Assembly (NCBI GenBank): GCA_965662645.1 | Contig: CBFIII010000001.1 | Location: 244,282 to 308,281, forward strand | Length of the DNA: 64,000 bases | Source of the DNA: UBA5342 sp965662645 | GTDB lineage: Bacteria > Bacteroidota > Bacteroidia > Bacteroidales > UBA5342 | Direction of reading: 5' to 3' | In this document: piece by piece, positions 8,935 to 16,872 of the stretch | Layout of the letters: the number at the start of each line of letters is the position of its first letter | How positions within the stretch are numbered: position 1 is the first letter of the stretch | Program-made: the position numbers and the translations under genes | The notes under the pieces: model-generated | Databases searched by the model: none | What the model was told of the DNA's origin: nothing | What the model saw: only the letters and a program-made list of their open reading frames with translations

Positions 8935-9045
8935 CGGTAGGCAGGTATGTCAATTACCTCCCGACAAAATTAATTTTTTGGTGTCGGATCTCACCTCATT
9001 CGACTAGGCTACGAATGCTTCACCAGCGCTGTGTTTATGCGATAT
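8935..9045. repeat. Structured GC-richer island, probable repeat remnant
   Basis: Several short inverted repeats occur in a row: AGGTA/TACCT near 8945-8961, CCGACA/TGTCGG around 8962-8988, and CATTCG/CGAATG around 8998-9018. The composition differs from the AT-rich flanks. No coding potential and no known RNA family recognised. Confidence 0.35.
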
Positions 9046-9166
9046 TCTTCATAATTTTTTTTGTATTAACATAATGATATTGCCCCCCCTCAAAATAAAT
9101 TTTCGATCTTAGTGAAATTTGATATTTGGTTTTTTTAATTTTTTTTGTTCCTTTTTTAGTAAAGAT

Positions 9167-9320
9167 TAATGTTGTACCGTGTGTTTTGTTTATGATAAAT
9201 AAAATATTTAATGATTTGAAGAGGAATCGTTGAAAAAAATGAGTTTTTGTCTGTTAAGATTAAGACAAGACCGATGTTATAAATATGTATTAGATAATTC
9301 TTAGATAATTTTGTAATTTT
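9167..9320 (+). repeat. Duplicated upstream module of small-protein gene 2
   Basis: About 150 non-coding bases are repeated upstream of paralogue 3 (9717-9845), with most positions identical. Shared landmarks are GTGTTTTGTTTATGATAAAT, ATGATTTGAAGAGGAAT and a small hairpin TTGTCT-loop-AGACAA. Its 3' end also matches the block before paralogue 1 (8095-8127) and carries two tandem TAATTTTG elements (9306-9321). The duplication therefore included control sequence as well as the gene. Confidence 0.75.
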
Positions 9321-9344
9321 GCGACTTAGTTGTGTTTAATTAAG

Positions 9345-9548
9345 ATGAAGATTTTATTATACTTATTTTTGGTGTTTAATGTGGCTTGCTTTGCTGCTGA
9401 TTTGCCTAAAACTGGAATTGAACCTCCACCTGTGGTGAAAGATTCTTTTCCAGGAGACCATCCGGATGATCCAGGAGTCCCAATTGGCAGTGGCTTGCTT
9501 GTGATTGGGGGGCTTTCATGTTTGTATCTATTAAAAAAGAAAAAATAA
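9345..9548 (+). CDS. Small secreted protein, paralogue 2 of 3
   Basis: 67 residues. Signal peptide at 1-18 (ending ACFA/A), mature start ADLPKTGIEPPP, a Pro/Asp-rich linker (FPGDHPDDPG), then PIGSGLLVIGGLSCLYLL and KKKK at the C-terminus. Nearly the same as paralogue 1 at both ends, with most change in the linker. The mature N-terminus contains LPKTG, which matches the sortase consensus LPxTG but at the wrong end for sortase anchoring. Start at ATG 9345 by paralogue alignment. Function unknown. Confidence 0.75.
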   Translation: MKILLYLFLVFNVACFAADLPKTGIEPPPVVKDSFPGDHPDDPGVPIGSGLLVIGGLSCLYLLKKKK

Positions 9549-9569
9549 TTTAAATATAGAGGTCGTACA

Positions 9570-9595
9570 TTGTACGACCTTTTTTATTGTACCTC
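9570..9595 (+). terminator. Terminator of small-protein gene 2
   Basis: Same inverted repeat as after gene 1 (AGGTCGTAC / GTACGACCT), then six T; 21 bases after the stop codon. Confidence 0.85.
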
Positions 9596-9885
9596 ATAAA
9601 GAGAGATGGTTCTTTCATTTTATTGTTTGTGTAGGGGATTTATTTTGTAAAAAAGTGTTACTCTGATGCAGATTGGTATTAATCGACGTTATATACCATA
9701 GCAGTGCAATTAATAATTAATGTTGTGTGTTTTGTTTATGATAAATGAAATATTCAATGATTTGAAGAGGAATTGTTGAACAAAATGAGTCTTTGTCTGT
9801 TAAGATTAAGACAAGGTCAATGTTATAAATTTGTATTATATAATTTTATGATCTTGATTTTTTTAACTAACGATGTGTAATCGAG
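9596..9885. other. Gap between small genes 2 and 3
   Basis: About 290 non-coding bases after the terminator of gene 2. 9717-9845 is the second copy of the module at 9167-9320. The remaining bases show nothing recognisable. Confidence 0.6.
9717..9845 (+). repeat. Duplicated upstream module of small-protein gene 3
   Basis: Second copy of the module upstream of gene 2, keeping GTGTTTTGTTTATGATAAAT, ATGATTTGAAGAGGAAT and the TTGTCT/AGACAA hairpin. The promoter-proximal end has diverged: the tandem TAATTTTG elements of copy 2 are not preserved. Confidence 0.75.
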
Positions 9886-10086
9886 ATGAAGATTTTATTA
9901 TATTTATTTTTGATATTTAATGTAACTTGCTTTGCTGCAAGTTTACCTAAAACTGGGATTGATCCTCCTTCTGTGTTGTCAGATTTCCCTGGGGATCATC
10001 CGCCTGATGTTCCAATTGGTAGTGGTTTGCTTGTGATTGGTGGGCTTTCAATCTTATATGTATTAAAAAAGAAAAAAGAATCTTAA
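9886..10086 (+). CDS. Small secreted protein, paralogue 3 of 3
   Basis: 66 residues. Signal peptide at 1-18 (ending TCFA/A), mature start ASLPKTGIDPPS, a shortened Pro/Asp linker (FPGDHPPD), then PIGSGLLVIGGLSILYVL and KKKKES. Same plan as paralogues 1 and 2. Conserved ends around a length-variable linker suggest selection on export and tail rather than on the middle. Its terminator lies about 100 bases further away than in the other two copies because a decayed dispersed repeat sits in between. Confidence 0.72.
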   Translation: MKILLYLFLIFNVTCFAASLPKTGIDPPSVLSDFPGDHPPDVPIGSGLLVIGGLSILYVLKKKKES

Positions 10087-10182
10087 ATTCTATATCGTGT
10101 CTTTTATTCTCCGTAGTATGCTACAATTATAAAATATTTTCAATTTGATACTCTGTTTGCTTGCAGTGGGGTAGTTTATAAC
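10087..10182 (+). repeat. Decayed ~100-bp dispersed repeat (copy E), inserted before a terminator
   Basis: Aligns along its length with the repeat at 11274-11370, best at ATTCTCCGTAG, TGCT and TATAAAAT. It occupies the position where genes 1 and 2 have only a short spacer between stop codon and terminator. Confidence 0.6.
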
Positions 10183-10184
10183 AG

Positions 10185-10210
10185 AGGTCGTACATTGTAC
10201 GATCTTTTTT
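10185..10210 (+). terminator. Terminator of small-protein gene 3
   Basis: Same palindrome as after genes 1 and 2 with one change in the right arm (GTACGATCT), then six T. The mismatch gives a G-U pair in RNA, so the stem survives. Confidence 0.8.
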
Positions 10211-10282
10211 ATTGTATTAAATTAAGTGAGATACTTCGTTACATTTTATTATTTTTGTGCGGAATTATAATAAACAATTGAT

Positions 10283-11275
10283 ATGAGTAAAGTAGTCAGT
10301 GGCATTAGGCCTACGGGAAATTTGCACTTGGGGAATTATTTTGGTGCGGTACAGAATTTTATTCGCATGCAGGAAGAGCATGAGTGTTATTTTTTTATTG
10401 CAGATTGGCATTCATTGACAACTCATCCTACTCCAGCGCAATTGCACACTAATGTGCGTCAGGTTTTGGCCGAATATTTGGCTTGTGGTATAGATCCTAA
10501 TAAATCAACAATCTATGTCCAGAGTGACGTCAAGGAAATCCTTGAATTGTACCTGCTCTTAAATATGAACGCTTATTTAGGGGAATTGGAGCGTACGACT
10601 TCTTTTAAAGATAAAGCGCGTCAACAACCTGATAATGTCAATGCAGGCCTTTTGACTTACCCTGTATTAATGGCTTCTGATATTATTATTCATAAAGCTA
10701 ATCTTGTTCCTGTAGGAAAAGATCAGGAGCAGAATCTTGAAATGGCTCGTAAATTTGCGCGTCGTTTTAATAATATGTATGGTGCTGAGGTATTCCCAAT
10801 TCCTAAATCTTATACTTTTAATGGGGCAGATAGTATAAAAGTTCCAGGTTTAGATGGTAGTGGTAAGATGGGAAAATCAGAAGGTAATGGTATCTTCTTG
10901 TGTGATTCCGATAAAGAGATTACTAAAAAAGTGATGAAAGCCGTTAGTGATTCTGGTCCTACTGAGCCTAATCAGCAAAAGCCTGAAGCTATACAGAATT
11001 TATTTACGCTGATGGGTATCGTGTCCGAAGAGTCAACGTTAAGTTATTTTGCTGACAAATATAACGCCTGTGATATCCGTTATGGTGATATGAAAAAACA
11101 ATTAGCAGCTGATATTATAAAATATGTGTCGCCTATCAGAGAGCGTATAGAGACCATATATAATGACGAAGCCTATCTATCTCAGGTGGCACACCAAGGT
11201 GCGGAGAAAGCGCGCGAGAGTGCTGCCGCTACGCTTAAAGAAGTGCGTAATATATTAGGTTTTCGTTCATTTTAA
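10283..11275 (+). CDS. trpS: Tryptophan--tRNA ligase
   Basis: Charges tRNA-Trp in the cytoplasm. 330 residues, normal for bacterial TrpS. Class I signatures: HLGN (HIGH motif) at 15-18 after GIRPTGN, and KMGKSEGN (KMSKS loop) at 195-202. A TATTTTTG element at 10250-10257 may be the -7 box, but no TTTG lies at the right distance upstream. The stop codon is directly followed by a ~100-bp dispersed repeat. Confidence 0.97.
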   Translation: MSKVVSGIRPTGNLHLGNYFGAVQNFIRMQEEHECYFFIADWHSLTTHPTPAQLHTNVRQVLAEYLACGIDPNKSTIYVQSDVKEILELYLLLNMNAYLGELERTTSFKDKARQQPDNVNAGLLTYPVLMASDIIIHKANLVPVGKDQEQNLEMARKFARRFNNMYGAEVFPIPKSYTFNGADSIKVPGLDGSGKMGKSEGNGIFLCDSDKEITKKVMKAVSDSGPTEPNQQKPEAIQNLFTLMGIVSEESTLSYFADKYNACDIRYGDMKKQLAADIIKYVSPIRERIETIYNDEAYLSQVAHQGAEKARESAAATLKEVRNILGFRSF

Positions 11276-11370
11276 TCCCACATTGTGGGTTTAATTCTCC
11301 GTAGCTTGCTGCGAATAATAAAATGTTCTTCAACTAAATGCCTCGTAGGCTTGTCCTGAGGTTGTTGACT
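11274..11370 (+). repeat. Dispersed ~100-bp repeat, copy A
   Basis: Starts at the trpS stop codon. It begins with the palindrome CCCACA-T-TGTGGG, continues through TTCTCCGTAGCTTGCTGCGA, and ends with TTCAAC...CCTC / GAGG...GTTGA, which can fold. Near-identical to copy B (30864-30962, opposite strand) and similar to copy C (39171-39272). It may act as a 3' RNA end or stabiliser. Confidence 0.85.
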
Positions 11371-11430
11371 TTTTTAGCATTTCTAGTAAAAAGGCTTTTT
11401 TGATTTTCATTATTCTAAATTTATAAAAGG

Positions 11431-12486
11431 ATGAAATTACTATTTAAATTTTTTATTTCTCTTTTATTGTTGACGGGGTGTTCCGTGACTTTAAAACAGG
11501 AAACATCGCCACTTGCTTCTCAAGATAATGGAACGAAAGTTGTTCTCTCAGAGGATGGTGATTATGGTTTGCAATATATGTTGCCTAACACGGGTTTGCG
11601 ATTTAATGTTTTATGCGAAAAAGTGGAAAAGAAACGGGGTGAATTTTATCTTTATTCCGAACGTTATCTGGGTTTAAAAGAGGTGATTTTAGAAGATGCT
11701 GTGGAATGGGAGATAAAGTCTATTTCTTTGGATACTTATCCTGTTCCATCAGAAAAAAAATATAGAATTGATCCTTCTAGTAAGTATGTGCCTCAGTTGA
11801 GGCTTTCGCAAGATGGCGTATTGTTAGGTGTCAATGACTTGTCACAGCCTATTGCTCCTACTGCTAAGGTCAGTCCTGCTGATTTGCCTGTATCAGCTGT
11901 TCCTTATACCGAAGAAATGCTCCTGGCTAATTCTACAGCTAAGATGGCTGAAGAGGCTGCTCGTTATATTTATCGTTTGCGTGAGAGTAAAACGGCTTTG
12001 CTTTCTTCTGATTTAGCTGTTTTACCTCCTGATGGAATGGCTTATGAAAAAAGTTTATCTGAAATAGAATTACTCGAAAAGAAATTTATTTCTCTTTTTG
12101 CAGGCGAAACAACACGTACTTGTGTTTCTAAGCAAATAGAAATTGTTCCTGAGGCTTTAATTAAGAATGATATTCTTTTTCGTTTCTCAAGTTTTAGCGG
12201 GGTAGTAGATAGTGATAACCTAAGTGGTAGTCCTATATTTATTAAGATGACTTCTGAATTTCAGCCTTCTGCGATTGCTTTGCCTGATACGGCTGGCCTT
12301 TTTTATTGTCAACCTGCGAAGGTTAATGTGACTTTAGTGAAAGGAATGGACGTGATGATGAATGAAAAAGTTATGCTTGGTCAATTGGGAGTGATAAATG
12401 CTTTGCCACCAACTTTTATTAATGAAGGTTGCGCTGTTCAAATGTATCCGAGTACAGGTGCAATAAAAGCACTATTAAAGGAATAA
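11431..12486 (+). CDS. DUF4831-like lipoprotein
   Basis: 351 residues. Lipoprotein signal: hydrophobic residues 3-14 then LLTGC with Cys17 as lipid-attachment site, so probably in the envelope. The body (YMLPNTGLRFNV, YSERYLGLKEVI, WEIKSI near residues 50-95) matches what I recall of the DUF4831 family, common in Bacteroidota and without known function. It stands alone between trpS and gapA, about 60 bases after the repeat. No enzyme motif is visible. The family name rests on memory of the YAERYLGLKDVI-type segment. Confidence 0.75.
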   Translation: MKLLFKFFISLLLLTGCSVTLKQETSPLASQDNGTKVVLSEDGDYGLQYMLPNTGLRFNVLCEKVEKKRGEFYLYSERYLGLKEVILEDAVEWEIKSISLDTYPVPSEKKYRIDPSSKYVPQLRLSQDGVLLGVNDLSQPIAPTAKVSPADLPVSAVPYTEEMLLANSTAKMAEEAARYIYRLRESKTALLSSDLAVLPPDGMAYEKSLSEIELLEKKFISLFAGETTRTCVSKQIEIVPEALIKNDILFRFSSFSGVVDSDNLSGSPIFIKMTSEFQPSAIALPDTAGLFYCQPAKVNVTLVKGMDVMMNEKVMLGQLGVINALPPTFINEGCAVQMYPSTGAIKALLKE

Positions 12487-12564
12487 AAAAAAAGTAATTG
12501 CAAAAGTCAGATATATAGGAGTATATATTTGTTTTTTTCAGTTCTATATTTGTTCTGAAACCTT

Positions 12565-12596
12565 GTTGATAAATTTGTTATTTTTTTATACTTTTG
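12565..12596 (+). promoter_or_regulatory. gapA promoter
   Basis: GTTG (12565-12568), a 20-base spacer, then TACTTTTG (12589-12596): one mismatch from TTTG at -33 and a full TAnnTTTG -7 box. The start codon is 49 bases downstream. Confidence 0.65.
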
Positions 12597-12645
12597 TGCT
12601 CTCAAAAACATGAAGAATTTATAAACCTCAATAATAATTAAAATC

Positions 12646-13641
12646 ATGATTAAAATTGGAATTAACGGTTTCGGCCGTATTGGACGTTTCGTATTCCGTG
12701 TAGCTTGTGCTACTGAAGGAGTACAGGTAGTAGGTATTAATGACCTAATCGATGTAGATTATATGGCTTATATGCTTAAATATGATTCTACTCATGGTCG
12801 TTTCAATGGTACTGTTGAAGTAGTTGATGGCAACTTGGTTGTTAACGGCGAAACTGTACGTGTAACTGCTGAGCGTAACCCTGCTGATCTTAAATGGGAT
12901 GCTATCGCTGCTGAGTATGTTGTTGAGTCAACAGGTCTATTCTTAACTGATGAAACTGCTCGTAAACACATCGCTGCTGGTGCTAAGAAAGTAGTAATGT
13001 CTGCTCCTTCTAAAGATGCGACTCCTATGTTTGTAATGGGTGTAAATAATGACACTTACGCTGGACAAGATATCGTTTCTAACGCTTCTTGTACTACTAA
13101 CTGTCTTGCTCCTATCGCTAAAGTATTGAATGATAAATTTGGTATCGTTGATGGTCTTATGACTACTATACACGCTACTACTGCAACTCAGAAAACTGTT
13201 GACGGACCTTCTGCTAAGGACTGGAGAGGTGGTCGTGGTGCTGGTCAAAACATCATTCCTTCTTCTACTGGTGCTGCTAAAGCTGTAGGAAAAGTAATTC
13301 CTGAGCTTAATGGTAAATTAACTGGTATGGCTTTCCGTGTACCAACTCCTGACGTTTCTGTTGTTGACCTTACTGTTAACTTGAAACAAGGTGCTACTTA
13401 TGCTGAGATTTGTGCAGCTATGAAATTAGCTTCTGAAACTACTATGAAAGGTATTTTAGCATATACTGAAGATATGGTTGTTTCTAACGACTTTGTCGGT
13501 GAGTCTTGTACTTCTGTATTTGATGCTAAAGCTGGTATCGCTCTTACTGATAAATTTGTAAAAGTTGTATCTTGGTACGATAACGAAATGGGTTATTCAA
13601 CTAAAGTTATTGAATTGATCAAATATATTGCTTCTTGTTAA
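12646..13641 (+). CDS. gapA: Glyceraldehyde-3-phosphate dehydrogenase, type I
   Basis: Glycolytic oxidation of glyceraldehyde 3-phosphate to 1,3-bisphosphoglycerate with NAD. 331 residues. NAD-binding NGFGRIGR at 6-13, catalytic Cys149 in SNASCTTNC, and WYDNEMGYS near the C-terminus. Codon use is strongly biased to a small set, as expected for a highly expressed gene. Own promoter and own terminator, so a single-gene unit. Confidence 0.97.
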   Translation: MIKIGINGFGRIGRFVFRVACATEGVQVVGINDLIDVDYMAYMLKYDSTHGRFNGTVEVVDGNLVVNGETVRVTAERNPADLKWDAIAAEYVVESTGLFLTDETARKHIAAGAKKVVMSAPSKDATPMFVMGVNNDTYAGQDIVSNASCTTNCLAPIAKVLNDKFGIVDGLMTTIHATTATQKTVDGPSAKDWRGGRGAGQNIIPSSTGAAKAVGKVIPELNGKLTGMAFRVPTPDVSVVDLTVNLKQGATYAEICAAMKLASETTMKGILAYTEDMVVSNDFVGESCTSVFDAKAGIALTDKFVKVVSWYDNEMGYSTKVIELIKYIASC

Positions 13642-13668
13642 TTCATTAAGCGTATTTTTTTATAATAA

Positions 13669-13701
13669 AAAGCAACTGCTATCTGGTAGTTGCTTTTTTT
13701 G
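13669..13701 (+). terminator. gapA terminator
   Basis: AAGCAACT / AGTTGCTT 8-bp stem with a 10-base loop, then seven T. It starts about 30 bases after the gapA stop. Confidence 0.85.
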
Positions 13702-13734
13702 TTTTAATATTAATTCCAGTAAATTTCACTTCTC

Positions 13735-14649
13735 ATGTCGTATAACTTAATTACTATACTTGGACCAACGGCTTCTGGCAAAACCAGTTTTGCAGCGCAA
13801 TTAGCAAAGGATTTGGATACCGAGATTATTAGTGGAGATAGTCGTCAGCTTTACCGTGGTATGGATATAGGTACTGGTAAAGATTTATCTGATTATACGG
13901 TGGATGGGGTAAAGATTCCTTATCATCTTATCGATATTAAAGATGCTGGATATAAATACAGTCTTTTTGAGTTTCAAAAAGATTTTGATAATGCTTTCTT
14001 AAGTATTTCTGAAAAAAGAAAAATCCCTATACTATGTGGGGGCACAGGAATGTATATTGAGTCGGTATTGCGCGAATATCAACTTTTGGATGTTGCGCCT
14101 AATGCTATTTTAAGAGAAGAGCTTGCTTCTAAGACGCTTGGTGAATTGGTCGATTTGTTAGGAACCTATAAGAGGGTTCATAATTCGTCAGATACTCAGA
14201 CTACGCGACGTTGTATTCGTGCCATAGAAATTGCTGAATATTATAAGAATAATCCCGTTGAGGATAATGTTAGACCTGACATTACTTCTTTGACCATTGG
14301 TGTGGATATTGAGCGCGATTTACGACGTGAAAAGATAACCAAGCGTTTAAAATCTCGTTTGGATGAAGGGATGATTGATGAGGTCAAGGGATTGATATCA
14401 GGTGGTTGTTCTTCTGAAGATTTAATTTATTACGGTTTAGAGTATAAGTTTGTAACACAATATGTGATTGGTGAATTGTCTTATCAAGAGATGTTTTCTA
14501 AGTTAGAAATAGCTATTCATCAATTTGCGAAACGTCAGATGACATGGTTTCGTGGTATGGAAAAACGAGGTACAAAGATACATTGGGTATCTGCTACTTT
14601 GCCTATTGAAGAGAAAATACAATTTGTAAAAGAATTACTAAATAAATAG
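13735..14649 (+). CDS. miaA: tRNA dimethylallyltransferase
   Basis: Transfers a dimethylallyl group to A37 of tRNAs that read UNN codons. 304 residues. P-loop GPTASGKT at 10-17, DSRQLYRGMDIGTGK near 36-50, and the tRNA-contact segment RRCIRAIEI near 161. The gene starts 34 bases after the gapA terminator. The S46 peptidase gene follows 8 bases downstream and may share the transcript. Confidence 0.95.
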   Translation: MSYNLITILGPTASGKTSFAAQLAKDLDTEIISGDSRQLYRGMDIGTGKDLSDYTVDGVKIPYHLIDIKDAGYKYSLFEFQKDFDNAFLSISEKRKIPILCGGTGMYIESVLREYQLLDVAPNAILREELASKTLGELVDLLGTYKRVHNSSDTQTTRRCIRAIEIAEYYKNNPVEDNVRPDITSLTIGVDIERDLRREKITKRLKSRLDEGMIDEVKGLISGGCSSEDLIYYGLEYKFVTQYVIGELSYQEMFSKLEIAIHQFAKRQMTWFRGMEKRGTKIHWVSATLPIEEKIQFVKELLNK

Positions 14650-14657
14650 AATACGCG

Positions 14658-16796
14658 ATGAAAAAATTAATATATATGATGGTGTTTTTGTTGATGGCAC
14701 TAACATCGGTAAAAGCAGATGAGGGGATGTGGTTGTTGCCTCTACTGAAACAATTAAATGAATCTGAAATGCAGGCTATGGGTTTGCAATTGTCGGCTGA
14801 AGATATTTATAGTATTAACGACGGTAGTTTGAAAGATGCTGTTATGATATTTGGCAGCGGTTGTACGGGTGAGTTTATTTCTGATGCTGGTTTAGTATTA
14901 ACTAATCATCATTGTGGTTTTGGTGCTATTCAACAGCATAGTACTGTTGAACATGATTATTTAAAAGATGGTTTTTGGGCTATGAAACGTACGGAGGAGA
15001 TTCCTACTCCCGGATTGTCGGTGAAACTATTAATTAGCATTAAAGATGTAACAGCGGATGTATTGGTTAATGTGTCAGACACTTTAACTGAGATTGTTCG
15101 TCTGGATAGTATTGCATCAGCAATAGCACGGTTAGAGGAGGGTGCAGATACTACTCTATTGGTTAGTATCAAGTCTTTTTTTTCAGGTAATTCGTATTAT
15201 CAATTTTCTTATCGTGAGTATAAAGATGTACGTTTGGTTGGAGCTCCTCCATCTTCCGTGGGGAAATTTGGTGCTGATACCGATAATTGGATGTGGCCAC
15301 GTCATACGGGTGACTTTAGTATGTTTCGTGTGTATGTGGCTCCTGATGGTAGTCCTGCGGAATATGCTGAAGAGAATGTGCCATTTGTGCCTAAGTCGCA
15401 TCTTAAAATTTCTATGGCTGGAGCTAAGAATAATGATTTTGCTATGATTATGGGATACCCTGGATCTACAAGTCGTTATATGTCTTCTTGGGGTGTAGAG
15501 CAGCGTATGACTATTGTTAATCAATCGAGGATTGATATTCGTGGTGCGAAGCAAAAAGTATGGTTGCAGGATATGCAAAATGATGCTGCTGTTAATATTA
15601 AATATGCGAGTAAATATGCGCGTAGTAGCAATTATTATAAGAATAGCATAGGGATGAATCGTCAGTTAAAAAAACTGAAGGTGCTAGATCGCAAACGTCA
15701 GCTCGAAAGTGACTTTAATGAATGGGTTAATGCCGATGATCTACGTTTTGCTGAATATGGTGATGTTCTAGAGGTATTGGAGAATGCTTACAGTAGCCGA
15801 GAAGATGCTTATTATGAGATGTATAATGTGCGAGAGGCTTTGTATTCTGGTATTGAAATATATAATTTTGCTTTGAAGGCTCGTAATTTAGCACATGAAT
15901 TAGAAGGTGAAAGTGAGTTAGATATTAATGAAGCATTGGTAGAGTTGAGGAAGGATGCTGAGGCTTTTTTTAAGGATTATAATGTATCTACAGATAAAAA
16001 AACGACGGTAGCGATGCTTGATGTTTTCAATAAACGGATGCAAGGTCACACACTTCCTTCTTTTGTTGAGAAGATAAACAATAAATATAGATCTTATGAT
16101 AAGTATGCTGAGCATTTATTTGGTAAGTCATTATTTTCTAATGAAAAAGATTTTTATGCTTTTTTAGAAAAACCCAATCGGTCTAAATTAATAAAAGATC
16201 CTGCTTATAGAGATGCTAAGGCTATGATGTCTGTTTATTATGATCTTATAGATCGTATGTCTGATGCTAGAGATCAGATAAGTTATGGAGATCGTAAATT
16301 TGAGAAAGGTTTACACCTGATGGTGAATGATAAGGATTTTTATCCCGATGCTAACTTTACAATGCGTTTATCTTATGGTTTAGTCGGTGATTATAGTCCC
16401 GCAGATGCCGTAAAATATGATTACTTTACTACGTTAGCAGGTGTTATGGAGAAAGAAGATCCTAATAACTGGGAATTTGTGGTTCCAGCTAAGTTGAAAA
16501 CGTTATACGAAAATAATGATTATGGTTCTTATGCTGATGCCGATGGAACGTTGCACCTGTGTTTTATTACTAATAATGATATTACAGGAGGTAACTCTGG
16601 CAGCCCTGTTTTAAATGCAAAAGGTGAGCTTTTTGGTTTGGCTTTTGATTCTAACTGGGAAGGGATGAGTGGTGATATTGCTTTTGAGACTTATCTGCAG
16701 CGTGTTGTTAATGTTGATATTCGTTATGTCCTTTTTATTATTGATAAATTTGCTGGAGCTAAACATTTAGTGGATGAGATGGAAATAGTGAAGTAA
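14658..16796 (+). CDS. S46 family dipeptidyl-peptidase (DPP7/DPP11 type)
   Basis: Exported serine peptidase removing dipeptides from the N-terminus of peptides; in the family it acts in the periplasm of asaccharolytic and other Bacteroidota. 712 residues, usual length. Signal peptide about 1-20 (ending SVKA/D). Catalytic triad candidates: His85 in TNHHCGFG, Asp219 in PRHTGDFS, Ser647 in TGGNSGSPV. The residue 18 after the nucleophile, which sets S1 specificity, is Ser (FDSNWE). As I recall, DPP11 has Arg here and DPP7 has Gly. Absence of Arg argues against Asp/Glu specificity. Confidence 0.93.
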   Translation: MKKLIYMMVFLLMALTSVKADEGMWLLPLLKQLNESEMQAMGLQLSAEDIYSINDGSLKDAVMIFGSGCTGEFISDAGLVLTNHHCGFGAIQQHSTVEHDYLKDGFWAMKRTEEIPTPGLSVKLLISIKDVTADVLVNVSDTLTEIVRLDSIASAIARLEEGADTTLLVSIKSFFSGNSYYQFSYREYKDVRLVGAPPSSVGKFGADTDNWMWPRHTGDFSMFRVYVAPDGSPAEYAEENVPFVPKSHLKISMAGAKNNDFAMIMGYPGSTSRYMSSWGVEQRMTIVNQSRIDIRGAKQKVWLQDMQNDAAVNIKYASKYARSSNYYKNSIGMNRQLKKLKVLDRKRQLESDFNEWVNADDLRFAEYGDVLEVLENAYSSREDAYYEMYNVREALYSGIEIYNFALKARNLAHELEGESELDINEALVELRKDAEAFFKDYNVSTDKKTTVAMLDVFNKRMQGHTLPSFVEKINNKYRSYDKYAEHLFGKSLFSNEKDFYAFLEKPNRSKLIKDPAYRDAKAMMSVYYDLIDRMSDARDQISYGDRKFEKGLHLMVNDKDFYPDANFTMRLSYGLVGDYSPADAVKYDYFTTLAGVMEKEDPNNWEFVVPAKLKTLYENNDYGSYADADGTLHLCFITNNDITGGNSGSPVLNAKGELFGLAFDSNWEGMSGDIAFETYLQRVVNVDIRYVLFIIDKFAGAKHLVDEMEIVK

Positions 16797-16872
16797 TATT
16801 TTAGTATTTTTGTCGTGTTTGGCGAAGTTTAATAGAGAAATGAACTGTTCGCTATCATTTTGATTAACGCAA

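Larger units (their letters stand above)
8396..9166. other. Long non-coding stretch between small genes 1 and 2
   Basis: About 770 bases with no convincing gene. It holds a REP-like block (8530-8760), a GC-richer structured island (8935-9045) and otherwise AT-rich sequence with long T runs near 9126-9157. It looks like repeat debris. No transposase remnant or tRNA is visible. Confidence 0.6.

Noticed and set aside
9345..9548. LPKTG as a genuine sortase signal
   Set aside because: It lies at the mature N-terminus, not before the C-terminal hydrophobic tail, so sortase anchoring in the usual way is not possible. Kept only as an oddity.
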